Assembly (NCBI GenBank): GCA_001724265.1 | Contig: MEDY01000035.1 | Span: 54,513-118,512, forward strand | Length of the DNA stretch: 64,000 nt | Reading direction: 5' to 3' | DNA from: Rhizaria sp. SCN 62-66 | Taxonomy: Eukaryota > Rhizaria, unplaced | Shown here: positions 32,585 through 43,600 of the stretch, piece by piece | Layout of the letters: each line of letters begins with the position of its first letter | Numbering within the stretch: the stretch's first letter is position 1 | The notes under the pieces: generated by a model | What the model was told of the DNA's origin: nothing | What the model saw: only the letters and a program-made list of their open reading frames with translations | Database searches by the model: none | Program-made: the position numbers and the translations under genes

Positions 32585-35500
32585 ATGGAGCCAAGCACCC
32601 GCCGCACGTCGGCCGGCCCCGCGGTTGCTGCGGTTACTGCCTCCGCTCCTGGCGTCTCTGCTGTTGGCGGCGAGCACAGCGTCTCCCCCACGGGCACGCC
32701 GACGACTCGTCTGCGTGCGTTGAAGCAGTTCGACTACGCAACTCTCAAGAAGGGGGTGCACTCCTCGCCCTCGTCATCAGCTGCCGCCTCCGCCGACTTC
32801 GACGCGTCGGTCGCCACGCCTGCTGACTCTGCTGCGACGGCGCCCCGCACGCCCGCCACTGGCTCCCGCACCGTCGGGTCTTCCACGCGCAGCAGCTCTA
32901 CCGCTACTGCAGCTGCATCTGCGAGTGCGAGCGTCAAGCCCCGCGCGTCCCCTGCCACTGTCTCTACCTCTAGCTCTAGCTCTGCGATATCAGCCCGCTC
33001 CCCTGCCCCGCGCTCTAACACCGCTGCCACCACTGCTACTGCGTCTTCCGCTCGGTCGCCGTTGCCTCGCAGCTCTGCCGCTGGGGCCGGCTCCACTGCT
33101 GCAGCGACTGCGCCCGCGACAGTGGCGGTGACGGTGACGCCCGCGCGCTCGCGCACCTTACTCGGCAGCAGTAGCGCTCATACTAATGCAACGTCTGCGT
33201 CTGCGTCTGCGTCTCGCACTTCGCTCGCGTCCCCTCGCAGCGCTACAACAGCGGGCGCTGGCTCGACTGGAACTGGCGCTGCGGCTGCGTCGTTGCGATC
33301 ACCGGCGGCAGCGCGCACCCCCGCCTCCTCACTATCAGGAACCTCTATGCGCTCCCCACGCACTGGCTCTAGCTCCAGTGTGAGTGCGAGTGCGGGTGCG
33401 GGTGCGACGACTGTGCGCTCCCCTGCTGCACCAGTGCGGCCATCGTCACTCAAGTCACCCTCCTCTTCCGCCACCGTCGCGCGCTCCGGCTCCGGCTCTG
33501 GCTCTAGTTCTGGTTCAGGTTCTGCCTCAGGCTCTGGTTCACTGCGGGCGAGTGGGTCACTCAAGTCACCGTCGTCGTCGTCGTCGTCGGTCATCAAGTC
33601 CCCTCGACCCAGCCTCAGCAGCAGCAACAGCATCAGCAGTTCTAGTGCGCCTGTCGCTGCTGCTGCGGCTGCGCGGCGCAGTGGGACCACCTCGACCACC
33701 GCGTCCGCCACTGCGACCCCCCGCACCGCTTCCACTTCTGCCTCCAAGCCCCTCGTCCCAGCACACGCCTCATCTGGCCATGGTGACGACTACGACGATG
33801 ATGTGCCGCCGCCGCCGCCGTCGCCGCCGCTGCCTCCGCTATCCTGCTCACAGTCCCCCACGGTTCGCCCGCGCTCCCGCCTCTCTCTAACCGCCGTTTC
33901 CACCACAAACGCTAACGCGCACTCGGCGAGCGCTTCAGTCGCCGCGCCGTCCCCGTCAGCCGCTGCGGCCGCGACGGCTGCTCTAGCGCAGTGGCTCTTT
34001 GGCGAAGCCCGCACTCTGCTGTCCGTCCTCACCGCGCCCGCAGACGCGCCGGCAACGCCGCTGCCGCTGCCGCAGGCGCCGCCGCCCGCCGCGGCCGCCG
34101 CGCTCAAGACCAGTCCGGCCGCCGCGGGGGCCTTTCAGGACTACTCCGCAGCGCGCTCTGTCGCTGCGAGGGCGGCGCGGTCACTGGCGGACCGGGAGAA
34201 GCAGCTGAGTGACCGTGAGAGGGCGCTGGGTGACCGCGAGCTGGAGGTGAGTGACCGTGAGCAGAAGCTGGGTGACCGTGAGCGCGCTCTTAGTGATCGT
34301 GAGCAGCTGGTGAGTGACCGTGAGCGTGCGGCTGCTGACAAGGTCGCCGCTGCTGAGACTGCGGCTGCTGCTGCCGAGGCCAAGGCCGCTGCCGCTGAAG
34401 TTAAGGCGACTGCGGTTGCTGCTGCAACCGCTGCTGCTGCTGCTGCGAGCATTGACGACGACGACGCAAGCCTTGGTTTGCCTGAGCCTCTCAGTCTCGC
34501 TGACGCTGACGCTGACGCTGACGCTGACGCCGATGCTTCGACCCCCCGCAAGACCAAGAACCCCTCTGACAAGACTGCTGGCGCTGCTGGTGCTGCTGCT
34601 GGGACTGCGGGTTCGGCGGCGGCACGTGAGGATTCGCCTTTGCTGGCGCCCGCGCCGCCGCTGCTGTCTCCTGCGCTCGGCCCTCTGTCCCCGCTCAACG
34701 CTGCGAGCTCCAGCTCCAGCTCCAGCTCCAACAGCCACCACAGCCGCACCACTGGCAGTAGTGAGAGTGCGGTGACGTCGATTGCCGCGGCTGAGGTCTT
34801 TGGCGCCGACGCCGACTCTAACCCTAGCAACGCACCTCCGTCCCTCCTCACCCCATCCTCGTCATTCGCCAACGCCACCGCTCTCACTGGCGCTGGCACG
34901 GGCAGTAGCTCTAGCCCGTCAGCCTCACCGCCCCCCGGCTCCGCCGCCAGCGCCACGCCGAGCGCGAGTGCGCATTCGGCCGCTGCTATGCGTCTGCGCC
35001 AGACCCGCACCCGCGGCGCGCACCTGTTTCCTGCCGCCAGTGCGCGTTTGAGCATGTCTCCGCGCGACACGGCCGCGGCGGTGCCGGAGGAGACGGCGGA
35101 CCATAATAACAAGGCGGGGGGCATCTCGACGCCCGATGAGATTAACGCTACAACGGCGAGCGCGAGTGCGGCAGTGGCCCCCGGTGCTGCCGCCGCTGCG
35201 CCACACACCCCTGGCAATGGCCTCCGCCGCCGCTTGGGCGCTCCTGGCTCCTCCTCAGCCTCAGCCTCCGCGGCCGCCTCCGCGACTGCGCTCGCCCCCG
35301 GGTCGACCCCCGCCTCGGCTCATAGCAGCAGCCACGGCGGCGGCATGGGTGGACTGGGCGGTGGGGCGAGCGATCTCGAGGCCATGCGCGCTGCGATCGC
35401 CGTAGCCCACGAGACCCAGGCGTTGCGCACCCGCGTCGCGACGCTGGAACACCTGGTGTATTATGGCGCCGTCGCGGAGGGGTTCGAACCGCTGGTGATC

Positions 35501-36106
35501 CCGGCGCCCCGCAGCGTGCCGGGCGCCGCGGCGGCGGTAATCGGCGCGAACGGACCGCGCTGGCAGCCCAACAGCAGCAGCAACAGCAACAGCAGCAATC
35601 CGAGTCACGTCGGTTGTGACCGCTGTGGCTACGACAAGAGCGCGAGAGAGAGCAAAGATCATCACAGCAATAGCCACGCGAAGGCTGACGCTGAGGACGA
35701 GGGCAAAGCGACGACCTGCAGTGCCGGCGCCCGTGCTGGTGCCGGCGCCAGCGGGGTTGCTGAGTCTGAGTCTACGGCTGAGGCTGTGTCCGCAACGAAG
35801 ACTGCGACTGAGACTGAGGTTGAGGCTGACTTGGGTCTGTCTGCTGCGCCTAAGCTCTCCACAGACGACGACAACGACGACGACGACGGTATCGGTCTCG
35901 GCGCTGCGCCTGCGCTTGTCGCGACTGATGATGGGGACGAGATCTCACTGGCCGCTGCCCCCGGCCTGGCGACGGAGGACGGTGAGGACATGGGCCTCGG
36001 CGCTGCGCCTGCGTTGCCGACTGAGGAGGAAGATGATTTGGGTCTTAGCGCGGCGCCGGCGTTGCCGGGGCTTGATGAGGGCGACGATGAGAATGCTGAG
36101 GTCTGA
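32585..36106 (+). CDS. Ser/Ala-rich protein with heptad coiled coil and acidic C-terminal repeats
   Basis: A single exon encodes 1,173 residues. The first 450 or so are Ser/Ala/Thr/Pro-rich with frequent SPR/SP motifs (for example RSPLPRSS), typical of a basic, phosphorylatable, disordered region. Residues about 530-585 form a strict seven-residue repeat based on SDRERAL, predicted to be a coiled coil, followed by Ala/Glu helix. A further Ser/Ala-rich stretch leads to a short predicted helix (TQALRTRVATLEHLVYYG, about 945-962). The tail carries repeated acidic motifs of the type GLGAAPAL. It ends in TGA. An in-frame TAA 11 codons upstream fixes the ATG at 32585. Basic Ser-Pro-rich tail plus coiled coil could suit a cytoskeletal or scaffold protein, but no family was recognised. 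Confidence 0.8.
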   Translation: MEPSTRRTSAGPAVAAVTASAPGVSAVGGEHSVSPTGTPTTRLRALKQFDYATLKKGVHSSPSSSAAASADFDASVATPADSAATAPRTPATGSRTVGSSTRSSSTATAAASASASVKPRASPATVSTSSSSSAISARSPAPRSNTAATTATASSARSPLPRSSAAGAGSTAAATAPATVAVTVTPARSRTLLGSSSAHTNATSASASASRTSLASPRSATTAGAGSTGTGAAAASLRSPAAARTPASSLSGTSMRSPRTGSSSSVSASAGAGATTVRSPAAPVRPSSLKSPSSSATVARSGSGSGSSSGSGSASGSGSLRASGSLKSPSSSSSSVIKSPRPSLSSSNSISSSSAPVAAAAAARRSGTTSTTASATATPRTASTSASKPLVPAHASSGHGDDYDDDVPPPPPSPPLPPLSCSQSPTVRPRSRLSLTAVSTTNANAHSASASVAAPSPSAAAAATAALAQWLFGEARTLLSVLTAPADAPATPLPLPQAPPPAAAAALKTSPAAAGAFQDYSAARSVAARAARSLADREKQLSDRERALGDRELEVSDREQKLGDRERALSDREQLVSDRERAAADKVAAAETAAAAAEAKAAAAEVKATAVAAATAAAAAASIDDDDASLGLPEPLSLADADADADADADASTPRKTKNPSDKTAGAAGAAAGTAGSAAAREDSPLLAPAPPLLSPALGPLSPLNAASSSSSSSSNSHHSRTTGSSESAVTSIAAAEVFGADADSNPSNAPPSLLTPSSSFANATALTGAGTGSSSSPSASPPPGSAASATPSASAHSAAAMRLRQTRTRGAHLFPAASARLSMSPRDTAAAVPEETADHNNKAGGISTPDEINATTASASAAVAPGAAAAAPHTPGNGLRRRLGAPGSSSASASAAASATALAPGSTPASAHSSSHGGGMGGLGGGASDLEAMRAAIAVAHETQALRTRVATLEHLVYYGAVAEGFEPLVIPAPRSVPGAAAAVIGANGPRWQPNSSSNSNSSNPSHVGCDRCGYDKSARESKDHHSNSHAKADAEDEGKATTCSAGARAGAGASGVAESESTAEAVSATKTATETEVEADLGLSAAPKLSTDDDNDDDDGIGLGAAPALVATDDGDEISLAAAPGLATEDGEDMGLGAAPALPTEEEDDLGLSAAPALPGLDEGDDENAEV
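34183..34338 (+). repeat. Tandem 21-bp (7-residue) DRE heptad repeat
   Basis: About seven tandem units encode variants of SDRERAL, SDREQLV and GDRELEV. The 21-bp units are similar in DNA as well (GTGACCGTGAGC core), so they arose by local duplication. The period equals one coiled-coil heptad. Confidence 0.85.
35823..36103 (+). repeat. Acidic C-terminal peptide repeats (GLxAAPxL)
   Basis: Five degenerate repeats of about 18-20 residues end the coiled-coil protein. Each has an acidic run followed by a short hydrophobic motif: LGLSAAPKL, IGLGAAPAL, ISLAAAPGL, MGLGAAPAL, LGLSAAPAL. Regular spacing of a short motif in acidic disordered sequence suggests a multivalent binding tail. Confidence 0.85.
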
Positions 36107-36746
36107 AGGATGATCCGTTAATATTTCTGTTGCGAGTGTAATCCGTGAGGTTGTGACGAATGTGAGTGACGCGCCGAAGACGTGTGTCGACACAGTTAAT
36201 ACTCGTACATACTACGTAACATGTTTTCGCAAGCACTCGTAACTTGACAATAGTAATGGTTGTCACGCCTATTCAGATGTTGTGAAATTGTTATGTGTGA
36301 AATTGTTATGTAATAATTCATGCGAGGGCCTGCGGGCTGGCTTATTTCATTTGAGATCCGTGCATACATACCGTTAGGAGATTTGTATAATACGAGTACG
36401 GACGTATGTGTCTTTGACATTGAGAGTATACGCTTAAAATGTACATACATGTATTGTTTTTAGTCAAGGTTAGGTCGCGAGTATTGTCATAAGCAGACTT
36501 ACAATTATGATTGATGTCGTCGGTGCAGCTGGCCATGCTGGGCTACAATGCTTTAATTCCCGCGTTCGCATCCCATTTTTAACCACAAACACCTTTGGCT
36601 TGCACACGTTGACCTTTCCGCACGATTTAGGCTGAAACGATGAGGTCCGACGAGTTATCGTGACTTGAACTGTGACCGGTGACTCCGACATCAAACATGC
36701 AACATGTTTACATGCAACATGTTAGCTGTTGTTGTTTCTCAACACT
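36107..36746. other. intergenic region between convergent genes
   Basis: This 640-bp AT-rich interval separates the coiled-coil gene (+) and the NPF-motif gene (-). It contains a 15-bp direct repeat (GTGAAATTGTTATGT) in tandem at about 36282 and 36297 and a repeated CATGCAACATGTT near 36696 and 36712. A 75-codon minus-strand frame (36470-36694) has no recognisable features and was not called. Confidence 0.5.
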
Positions 36747-37820
36747 TCACCACTGGCGCTGGCGCTGCGACTTCTTGTTCCCAGCCGCCATCGTCATCTT
36801 TCCCGCCCCGACGCCACTGCCGCCCATGCGCGCGTCGAGCTTGTCCATGCGCTCCTCCGCCTTGCGCGCGGCCAATGCAGCACGCCCTTTCTTACCACCG
36901 ACATGCGTGGCTCCGCCAGCTGCACTCTGCTGCTGCTGCTGTTGCTGAGTCTGGAGCTGGCCGTGCTGCTTGTTGCGGTTGTTGTGGTGTCCCTTGGCGT
37001 TGTTGTTGCCGGGTAGATGGCGCGAGTGCAGGTCCATGATTCGCTGCGCAAACGCTGCCGAGTCCGCAGACTGCGTGGGGAGCACCAAGAAGGACTCCTG
37101 CTTTGACCCTTCTGCGATGGCGTGCTTAGTGGCCTCGAGCGCGGCGGCCTGGTCGGCGGCGCGCTGGGCCTCGATCTCGTACACGGCACCCGCTAGCCCG
37201 CCGAAGCCAAACGCGGCGTCGCTGCGGGCGGCGCTGCTGCTGAACGAGCTCGAGCTAGAGGGCGTCCTGAAGGAAGCGACGGCAGGGGCGTTGTTGGCAC
37301 TGGCGTTGGCGGCGGCGATGGTGATAAACGACGGCGCGGTGGCGGCGGCGGCGAGGCTCGCGGTGGTCACAGTAGCGCTGGTGTTGACCAAACTGCTGCT
37401 GTTGTTGGTAGAGTTGCTGGAGGAAGTGGGGTGCGCGGGCGGGGTGTTGGAGACGCCGGAGGACGTGGAAGGGCCAAAGACGGAAGTAAGGCCGCGTGCG
37501 GTGGCGGAGGAAACGCCAGAGGAATGCGCGGAGGTCGGCGCGGGCGACAGGGGAGTCGGCGGAGGCGTCGTGAACGCAGGGGTCGGACGCGCCACACCGA
37601 CGGCACCAGCGCTCGAGCTAGAAGGGACGGGGGCGGCGACAGAGCCTGTCATTGCCATTGCGGTAAACGGGTTCGTCGAGGTGAAGCTAGGAGACGGCGC
37701 GGGGGCAGCAGGAACGGAGGACTGGTGCGAGGCGGCGGTCGCGGGGGAGGAGCCCGAGGCGGGCAAGGGGAAGAGGTTCTTGGTCTTAAACGCGAACGGG
37801 TTCGTCGGCAACGAGGCCAT
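36747..37820 (-). CDS. Ser/Thr-rich protein with NPF motifs
   Basis: A single exon encodes 357 residues. Two NPF tripeptides near the N-terminus (TNPFAF at residues 6-11, TNPFTA around 49-54) are the classical ligand of EH domains, so a link to endocytic or membrane-traffic adaptors is possible. The middle is Ser/Ala/Thr/Pro-rich and disordered. A conserved-looking helical segment follows (about 205-265: FGGLAGAVYEIEAQRAADQ to AFAQRIMDLHSRHLPG). After an Asn/His/Gln-rich spacer comes a basic C-terminal helix, KKGRAALAARKAEERMDKL, and a basic tail ending QRQRQW. It ends in TGA. No family was recognised; the basic tail could instead indicate nucleic-acid or nucleolar function. Confidence 0.75.
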   Translation of the reverse strand: MASLPTNPFAFKTKNLFPLPASGSSPATAASHQSSVPAAPAPSPSFTSTNPFTAMAMTGSVAAPVPSSSSAGAVGVARPTPAFTTPPPTPLSPAPTSAHSSGVSSATARGLTSVFGPSTSSGVSNTPPAHPTSSSNSTNNSSSLVNTSATVTTASLAAAATAPSFITIAAANASANNAPAVASFRTPSSSSSFSSSAARSDAAFGFGGLAGAVYEIEAQRAADQAAALEATKHAIAEGSKQESFLVLPTQSADSAAFAQRIMDLHSRHLPGNNNAKGHHNNRNKQHGQLQTQQQQQQQSAAGGATHVGGKKGRAALAARKAEERMDKLDARMGGSGVGAGKMTMAAGNKKSQRQRQW

Positions 37821-38229
37821 TCTGTGCTGTGTCTAGAGTTGTATAGAAATAAAGAAGATATCTTAAGATGAGTACTATACTATACACGAAAATATTTTCA
37901 GTTAACGATCATTGTCGTCCTCGCACAACAAAGTGCGGATTGCGTCCTTCCGCTCCTCTCCTCTCCGCGGTCATCTAAAGTGAGTCCACACTGTGACGGA
38001 AAAAAATTGTTTGCATCATAGCAGACGTACACCGAAACGGTTGCAGTTAGAAAAAGAGTTATGATATGTATTACGAACCCGCATCACCGAATCCAAAGTT
38101 AATAATATAAAATAAGTCTTGCCTGCGCCACTAGCTTTGACATCAAGCAAGAATAGACACAGCAGGCAGTGCTGCTGTGCCGTGTGTCACAGCACTTGCC
38201 CAGTGCCGCCGCCACGAATAACCGTCATC
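37821..38229. other. intergenic region, 409 bp
   Basis: This lies between two minus-strand genes, upstream of the NPF-motif gene and downstream of the multi-pass membrane protein gene. It is AT-rich. No gene was seen. Confidence 0.5.
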
Positions 38230-39562
38230 TTAGACCGCCTTGGTGGCCTCCTCAATCACGCGCAGCAGCGCGATGAGGACGAGGTTGGCGGGCAAGTTGA
38301 GGATCACGTTGCCAAGCACCATGAGATAGGGCAGGTACACAGCGGGGGACCGGTGGTCAGCGATGTGCAGGAAACCGGCCTTGACGTCCTTCCAGAACGC
38401 ATACGACGCGTTAATGTTGAGGTAGAGCACGCGGTGCTCCTTCTGGCCCTGCTCGAGCGGCAGCAGGCAGTGGAACGGCGTGGTGAAGCGCGAGATAACA
38501 CACAGCGCAGTGCCGACGGCGCACGCAACGAGGAAGGAGTGCTCGGGGAGACGCCACTGCAGCGTGTAGAGCATGGCGGGCAGGAACCAGAGGTGGTGCG
38601 CGGCGGTGATGCGCTTCATGGTGGACGTGGTGGGCCAGACAAGGTAGCCGGCGACGCCGATGGGGAACTTCTTGAACCCCGTCGCGATCCAGCCGAGGAT
38701 GTCAATGTACCAGCAGAGCTGGTCGACGGCGACGAGGGCGCACGAGAGACCGGTGAGAAGCGGGATGTTGAAGAACATACCAATGGAGGAGAAGAGCATC
38801 GAGACGTTGCAGGCCCAGAGCTGCTCATAGAGCACGTGCGAGTCGGAGCCGACCCAGCGGGAGAAAAGCAGGAAGAAGTAGTAGCCGAGGATGAACCCAC
38901 CCATGCGCGGGTAGTAGTAGTCGACATGGGGCGCGTACGTGCGCAGGGCGGCATCGGGATCAACCCAAGCCACGAGCTTCAGGGTGAAGAACGTGATGGC
39001 TGCGGTTGTGATGATCGCGGACTAGACAGAGAGAGCAGTGTAACGCAATGAGTAAGACAAGTACGAGCGGATTCAGTGCGAATAGCAGAGGGAGAGTTTT
39101 GTTTAGAAAAGAATGGCGTGGAGGTGTGAGCAAGGGCGTGCAGGCGGTAGATAAGCAAGCGGAGAATAAGATGTGGCAGCCGCATAGCGTGCAGCATCAG
39201 TTGCATCGTGTTTGCGCTGGAGAGCAGCAGAGTGCGCATGCCGCAGATTGATCTGCTCGGACCTGCGTTCGTCAAGACAAGGTCGTTTGCGCTGTATAGA
39301 AGCTCGCAGAAAGTTCCAAGCAGTGCGATAAGGTTAAACGGATCACAAAAGAGTCAAATACAGAACGAGTATGCATGCAATATGATGGTTGTTGCGTGGT
39401 ACGTACGGGAAAGGCATCGGAGAACTTGGTGAGCTCGGGCACCCAGCCGCCATCGGCATAACCGTACTTGATATTGGCATTGTCCGCCTTGCTGTCGGAC
39501 TTGGCGTTTTTGGGCTCCACGGACTTCTCCGTCTTGGCACCACCACGAGATTTCAGGCTCAT
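38230..39562 (-). CDS. Multi-pass membrane protein of unknown function
   Basis: Two exons in coding order, 39562-39407 and 39021-38230, encode 315 residues. The intron (385 nt, the longest here) begins GTACGT and ends CTAG, phase 0. The N-terminal 30 residues are charged (MSLKSRGGAKTEKS). Six to seven hydrophobic spans follow: TTAAITFFTLKLVAWV, GGFILGYYFFLLFSRWV, MLFSSIGMFFNIPLLTGLS with CALVAVDQLCWYIDILGW, AAHHLWFLPAMLYTL, SFLVACAVGTALCVIS and YLPYLMVLGNVILNLPANLV. Several His and aromatic residues sit inside or next to the spans (AAHHLWF, TTPFHCLL). Unlike its neighbours it has almost no low-complexity sequence, so it is probably well conserved. It ends in TAA. I do not recognise the family. 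Confidence 0.82.
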
Positions 39563-40656
39563 GACGCGATATGTTTCAAGAACAAACACGTCTTCAAAAT
39601 TGCCGCTCACTTCACACACACATACACACACATCGCACAGTCTCGGCTCAGCCACCGTCTAAATTTGGTTCGTGGTCCAAATTCAGACCGTCAGAAAAAA
39701 CTGGTTGGTGGATGAGGAGGAGTGACCGTGGGTCGGTCTTTCAGCCAGTCACTTTCTCTCCATCCTGACTCGCTGGTGAGCGGTTGCTGGCGGGTGGTCG
39801 ACCGAGGGGACTCGCCTCCGTCTGCCAAGATGCCCTCGGGTCCCTCTGAAAAGACTTCCAGCGCGACGGGTACTGTGTAGATTCTTGGTCTTATGCCTGA
39901 TTCGGATTGATTTTAACTGGGGGTATACGATTACGCGTGCTGATTTGCGCACTGGGCTTTAATTCAGGCGTATATACCGCGGCGAGAGCGCTATTTCGAG
40001 CAGAGCCGCTCCCGTGCAACGAGTCTGACGTAGCAACATCTTCGCCATCTACTGTGAGCCAGCTCCTAATGCGAGTGACGCCGCACTGCGTATATAGCAA
40101 GAACATGCTATACAGTCGCAATGTACTTCATTTCCTGCGCGCTTATGCAGGCGGCCATGCGTGGGAGCGTGCCGAACTCAGACCTCAAAACAGAGTGTGC
40201 TCACCAACCCTCTCCTTCTATTTTTATCACGACAACCACTTTCCCTGCCATTATATATGGACGCTAACAATCGCCACACGACTTGTTTGTCTTTTTTCGT
40301 CCCTTTCAATTTACCGTTCATTCTTATTCGTAGTGGATTTTACTGGCTGTAGCGTCTCAAAGCTCCTCATCCACGAACCAGACTCCGATTGCGCACGTCT
40401 TTCTGCGCCTCAGACTGGCTCCCAGTCCTACTCCGCAGGATTTTCTCTGCATTTCGCAACTCCCCAAGTTGCTCGCGTTGCTGAGCATACTGCTCGCACC
40501 CGAGTTTCCTCTCGCACGTTTGTTTCCGCGGCCATCCGCCCCTGACTTCGCCTAGACCCACGCCTGACTCACGTCACGCCATTCCGAGCATCCTCCTCTC
40601 TGTCCCGCGCTGCTCTTTCATCCGACTGTTTATACACGTCTGATAACAAACAGCCG
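39563..40656. other. divergent promoter region, 1.1 kb
   Basis: This lies between the membrane protein gene (-) and the 2,922-residue gene (+). TATA-like runs occur near 39968, 40087 and 40251 (TTATATATGG). The last 350 bases are pyrimidine-rich, as in 5' leaders elsewhere in the window. A 212-codon plus-strand frame (39907-40545) has mixed composition and no domain, and was not called as a gene. Confidence 0.5.
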
Positions 40657-43600
40657 ATGTATTCCCGCGCACTGAGTCTCTCCCCATCTGGTTCGCCATC
40701 ACTGGTCGCGCCCCCCGCCGGCTCCGCTGGCTCCACCGGCTCTGCCTCCGCCGTGGCGGCCGCCGCCGCCGCCGCGGCCGCCGGCCTCACCGGCCTCGCC
40801 CCCGCGATGGGCGCCATGGGCCCCGCCCCCGCCCTCGGTGGCGGCCTTGTCAGCGCTGCGACACCCGTCAACACGGCTACCGCGACCGCGTCATCCTCCT
40901 CGAACGCAGGCGGTCTCAACAATCTCAGCGGCGGTCTTCATAGCGGTCTTAACGGCGGCGTTGGTCCGCTCACCCTGCTCGGCCTCGGCCACGCCGCCGC
41001 GTCCGGCTTCGGCTACGCTGGCATGGGGCTCAACACGGCCGTCGCCGGCGTCCCCGGTGCGGGAACCGGTGCCGCTCATGGTCTCACGGGGCTCGGCTTG
41101 GCGCTCACTGGCACAGGGGCACACGGTCCCGGCGGCGGCGGCGGCGGCGGTACACATGCCTCACACGTGCCTGGGAACGCGCACGCGCACTTGCTGCAGT
41201 CGCAGCACCCGACTGTGCAGGCGCTCGCCGCGCAGCTACGGCTCGCCAATGCGCTGCCCGCCGTCGCCGTCAACGGCGGTGGCCAGTTGCATCATCACCA
41301 CAACCCCACTGGTCATCACGGTGCCGCTGGCGGCGCCTCAGCACTCCATGCCGCCGGGCTGCACAGCGCCTCTGGTCTCGCCAACACGGGACTCACGGGT
41401 TCCGGACTCTCGGGTGCTGGGCTACACACCGCAGGGCTCGCAGGCTACGGCGGCGCGCTGGGCGGCCTCGCCGGCCTGGCCGGCTTGACCGGCGGGCTAA
41501 ACGGTGTCATCGGCGCCGGCGCCGGCACCGGCACGGGCGGTGCGAGCGGCTACGGTGCCGTTTCGAACGGCAATGCACTGGCGAACGGGCTTGGCGCTGG
41601 GTCGATCAACGCGCTGACGAGCGGCGTCTTGGGCTCTGCGGGGCTCGGGTCCTCGCTTAATGGCGGCGGCGGGAATGCGCTGGGTAACAACCTCAGCAAC
41701 AGCGCTCTGAACGCCGCGCTGAACTCGTCACTGGCGATGCCGTCGCTGCAGCAGCAGCATCACCAGCAACAGCAGCAGCTGCACCAGCTCCAGCAGCTTC
41801 AACAAGCGCGACAGGCGCAGTTCATCCAGGCGCAGATCTCACAGCTGCAGGCCGCGCAACACGCCAACTCGCAGCTGCAGCTGCAGCTGCAGATTCAAGC
41901 AAACCAAGTGCAAGCGCAGGCCCAGCTCCAGGCGCAAGCCCAAGCCCAGGCTCAGGCGCAGGCGCAAGTTCAAGCTCAAGCTCAGGCTCAGGCCCAGGCA
42001 CAGGCGCAGGCGCAAGTGCAGGCTCAGGTGAAGCTGCAGATGCGTGCGCGCGCGCAGGGGCAGACTCACGCCCAGGCGCACGCACTAGCTCAGGCGCAGG
42101 CGCAAGCTCAGGCGCAGGCGGCTCAGGTGGCACAGGCCCAAATCCAGGCTCAGGCTCAGGCGCAGGCGCAGGCATTGCAGCAGGCAAGTCCGCTCACTCT
42201 CGCGGCCCACCTGCAGTCGATGACGCCGGCGCAGCTGCTGGCGTTATCGCAAGCCGCCGCCGCAGCCGCCGCAGCCTCGGGCTCCGGCGGCGCGGGCGCT
42301 GGTGCTGGGGAGTTGGCCACAATGCAGCACCTGCTTGCATCGAGCAACTCCACCGCAGCGGCGCAGTCTGGTTTACCGCTGTCTCAGTCCGCGCACTCGT
42401 CGTTCGCCGCCGGCGCCGCTGACCCCGCGTCGGCCTTCGCGCAGACTGGGCTGGGGGCGAGTTCGCTGCACGCTGGGGCGCCGCCGGGCAGCGCGGCCGC
42501 GAACGCGATGGCGGCCGCGCTGTTGGCGCACTTCGGCGTCAACAACGCCGGCAGCACTGGTGGCGGTGGCTTTGGCGGCGGCGGTGTGAGCGGCAGCAGC
42601 AACGGGACCAACAGTCTTAGTGCCAGTGTGGGTGCGCAGCTCAACGCTGGCGTCGCCTCGCCGGGCACGTCCCCGGCGCTCAGGCCGTCTGGGAGCGCGT
42701 ATCACAGTCTGTTTCACGGCGGCAACAGCGCAGCCGTCGCGGCCGCCGCAGCCGCCGCCGTGGCCGCCGCCGCGCATCCTTCATCATCATCTTCATCCTC
42801 GCTGCTGTCTGGCGGCGCTAATTCAGCTCTGATGCGGCTGCCGCTGGTCACGCCGTCTCCTACCCCTGGTGGCACCGCAAACGCGGCTACGACCGCCGCC
42901 GCTGCCGCGTCCGGAGCCGGGGGGTCCGGTGTCAGCCCTGTCTACAGCAGCGGCTTTGCCAATAACAACAACAACAACGCGAGCAAGCACGCGCTCAACA
43001 GCTCCAGCACCAGCACCAGCGGCAGCCTCGTGAGCCGCAACACTGCCTTCAGCTCCTACAACTCCCTATCAAACGAGGCGGGCAGCACCCCTCTCCAGGG
43101 CTCCGTCGCCGGGTCTCTGTCCGCGTTGTCCGCGGCGAGCGCGTTGGGCGCGCCCCCGACGTTTCACCCAGTGTTCGCGCCCGCCGGCCTCGCCGCCCCC
43201 GCGGCCCCGGCGCCGCCGCCGCCGCCGCAGGCCGCGCTGGTCTCGGCGCTGACCCCGACCGCGGCCGCGCACGCCGTGTGGTGGTTCGCCTCGATGCTGC
43301 GTGCGTCCTCCGCGTCCGCTTCCGCGCTGCTCGCCGACACGGGGCTCCTGTGCGCGCAGCTGTCGGACGACCTACTCGACGCGCGCGCCCGCTGCCCGGC
43401 CCCACGCACCCTGCGCGTGCCCCCGGGCGGCGAGGTGGCTGCGATCCTGCGCCGCGAGCCGCGCAACAAGGTCGCCGGTTTGGGCGGCCGCGCGCCTGTC
43501 ACGGGGCCCTGGCACGCACACGCCGTCAACGCCGCACACGCCGCCAGCGCGGCCGCGGCGACGGCGGCGACCGTGGGCGCGTCGGCTGTCGCCAGCGCGC

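Noticed and set aside
36470-36694. A 75-codon minus-strand frame (MMSESPVTVQVTITRR).
   Set aside because: AT-rich composition unlike all called genes and no similarity recognised. A GTAAGT near its end breaks the donor pattern of the window, so an exon is not supported.
39907-40545. A 212-codon plus-strand frame upstream of the 2,922-residue gene.
   Set aside because: Its codon composition is intermediate, it has no domain, and it lies in a promoter and leader region with several TATA-like runs. It could be chance; transcript data would be needed.
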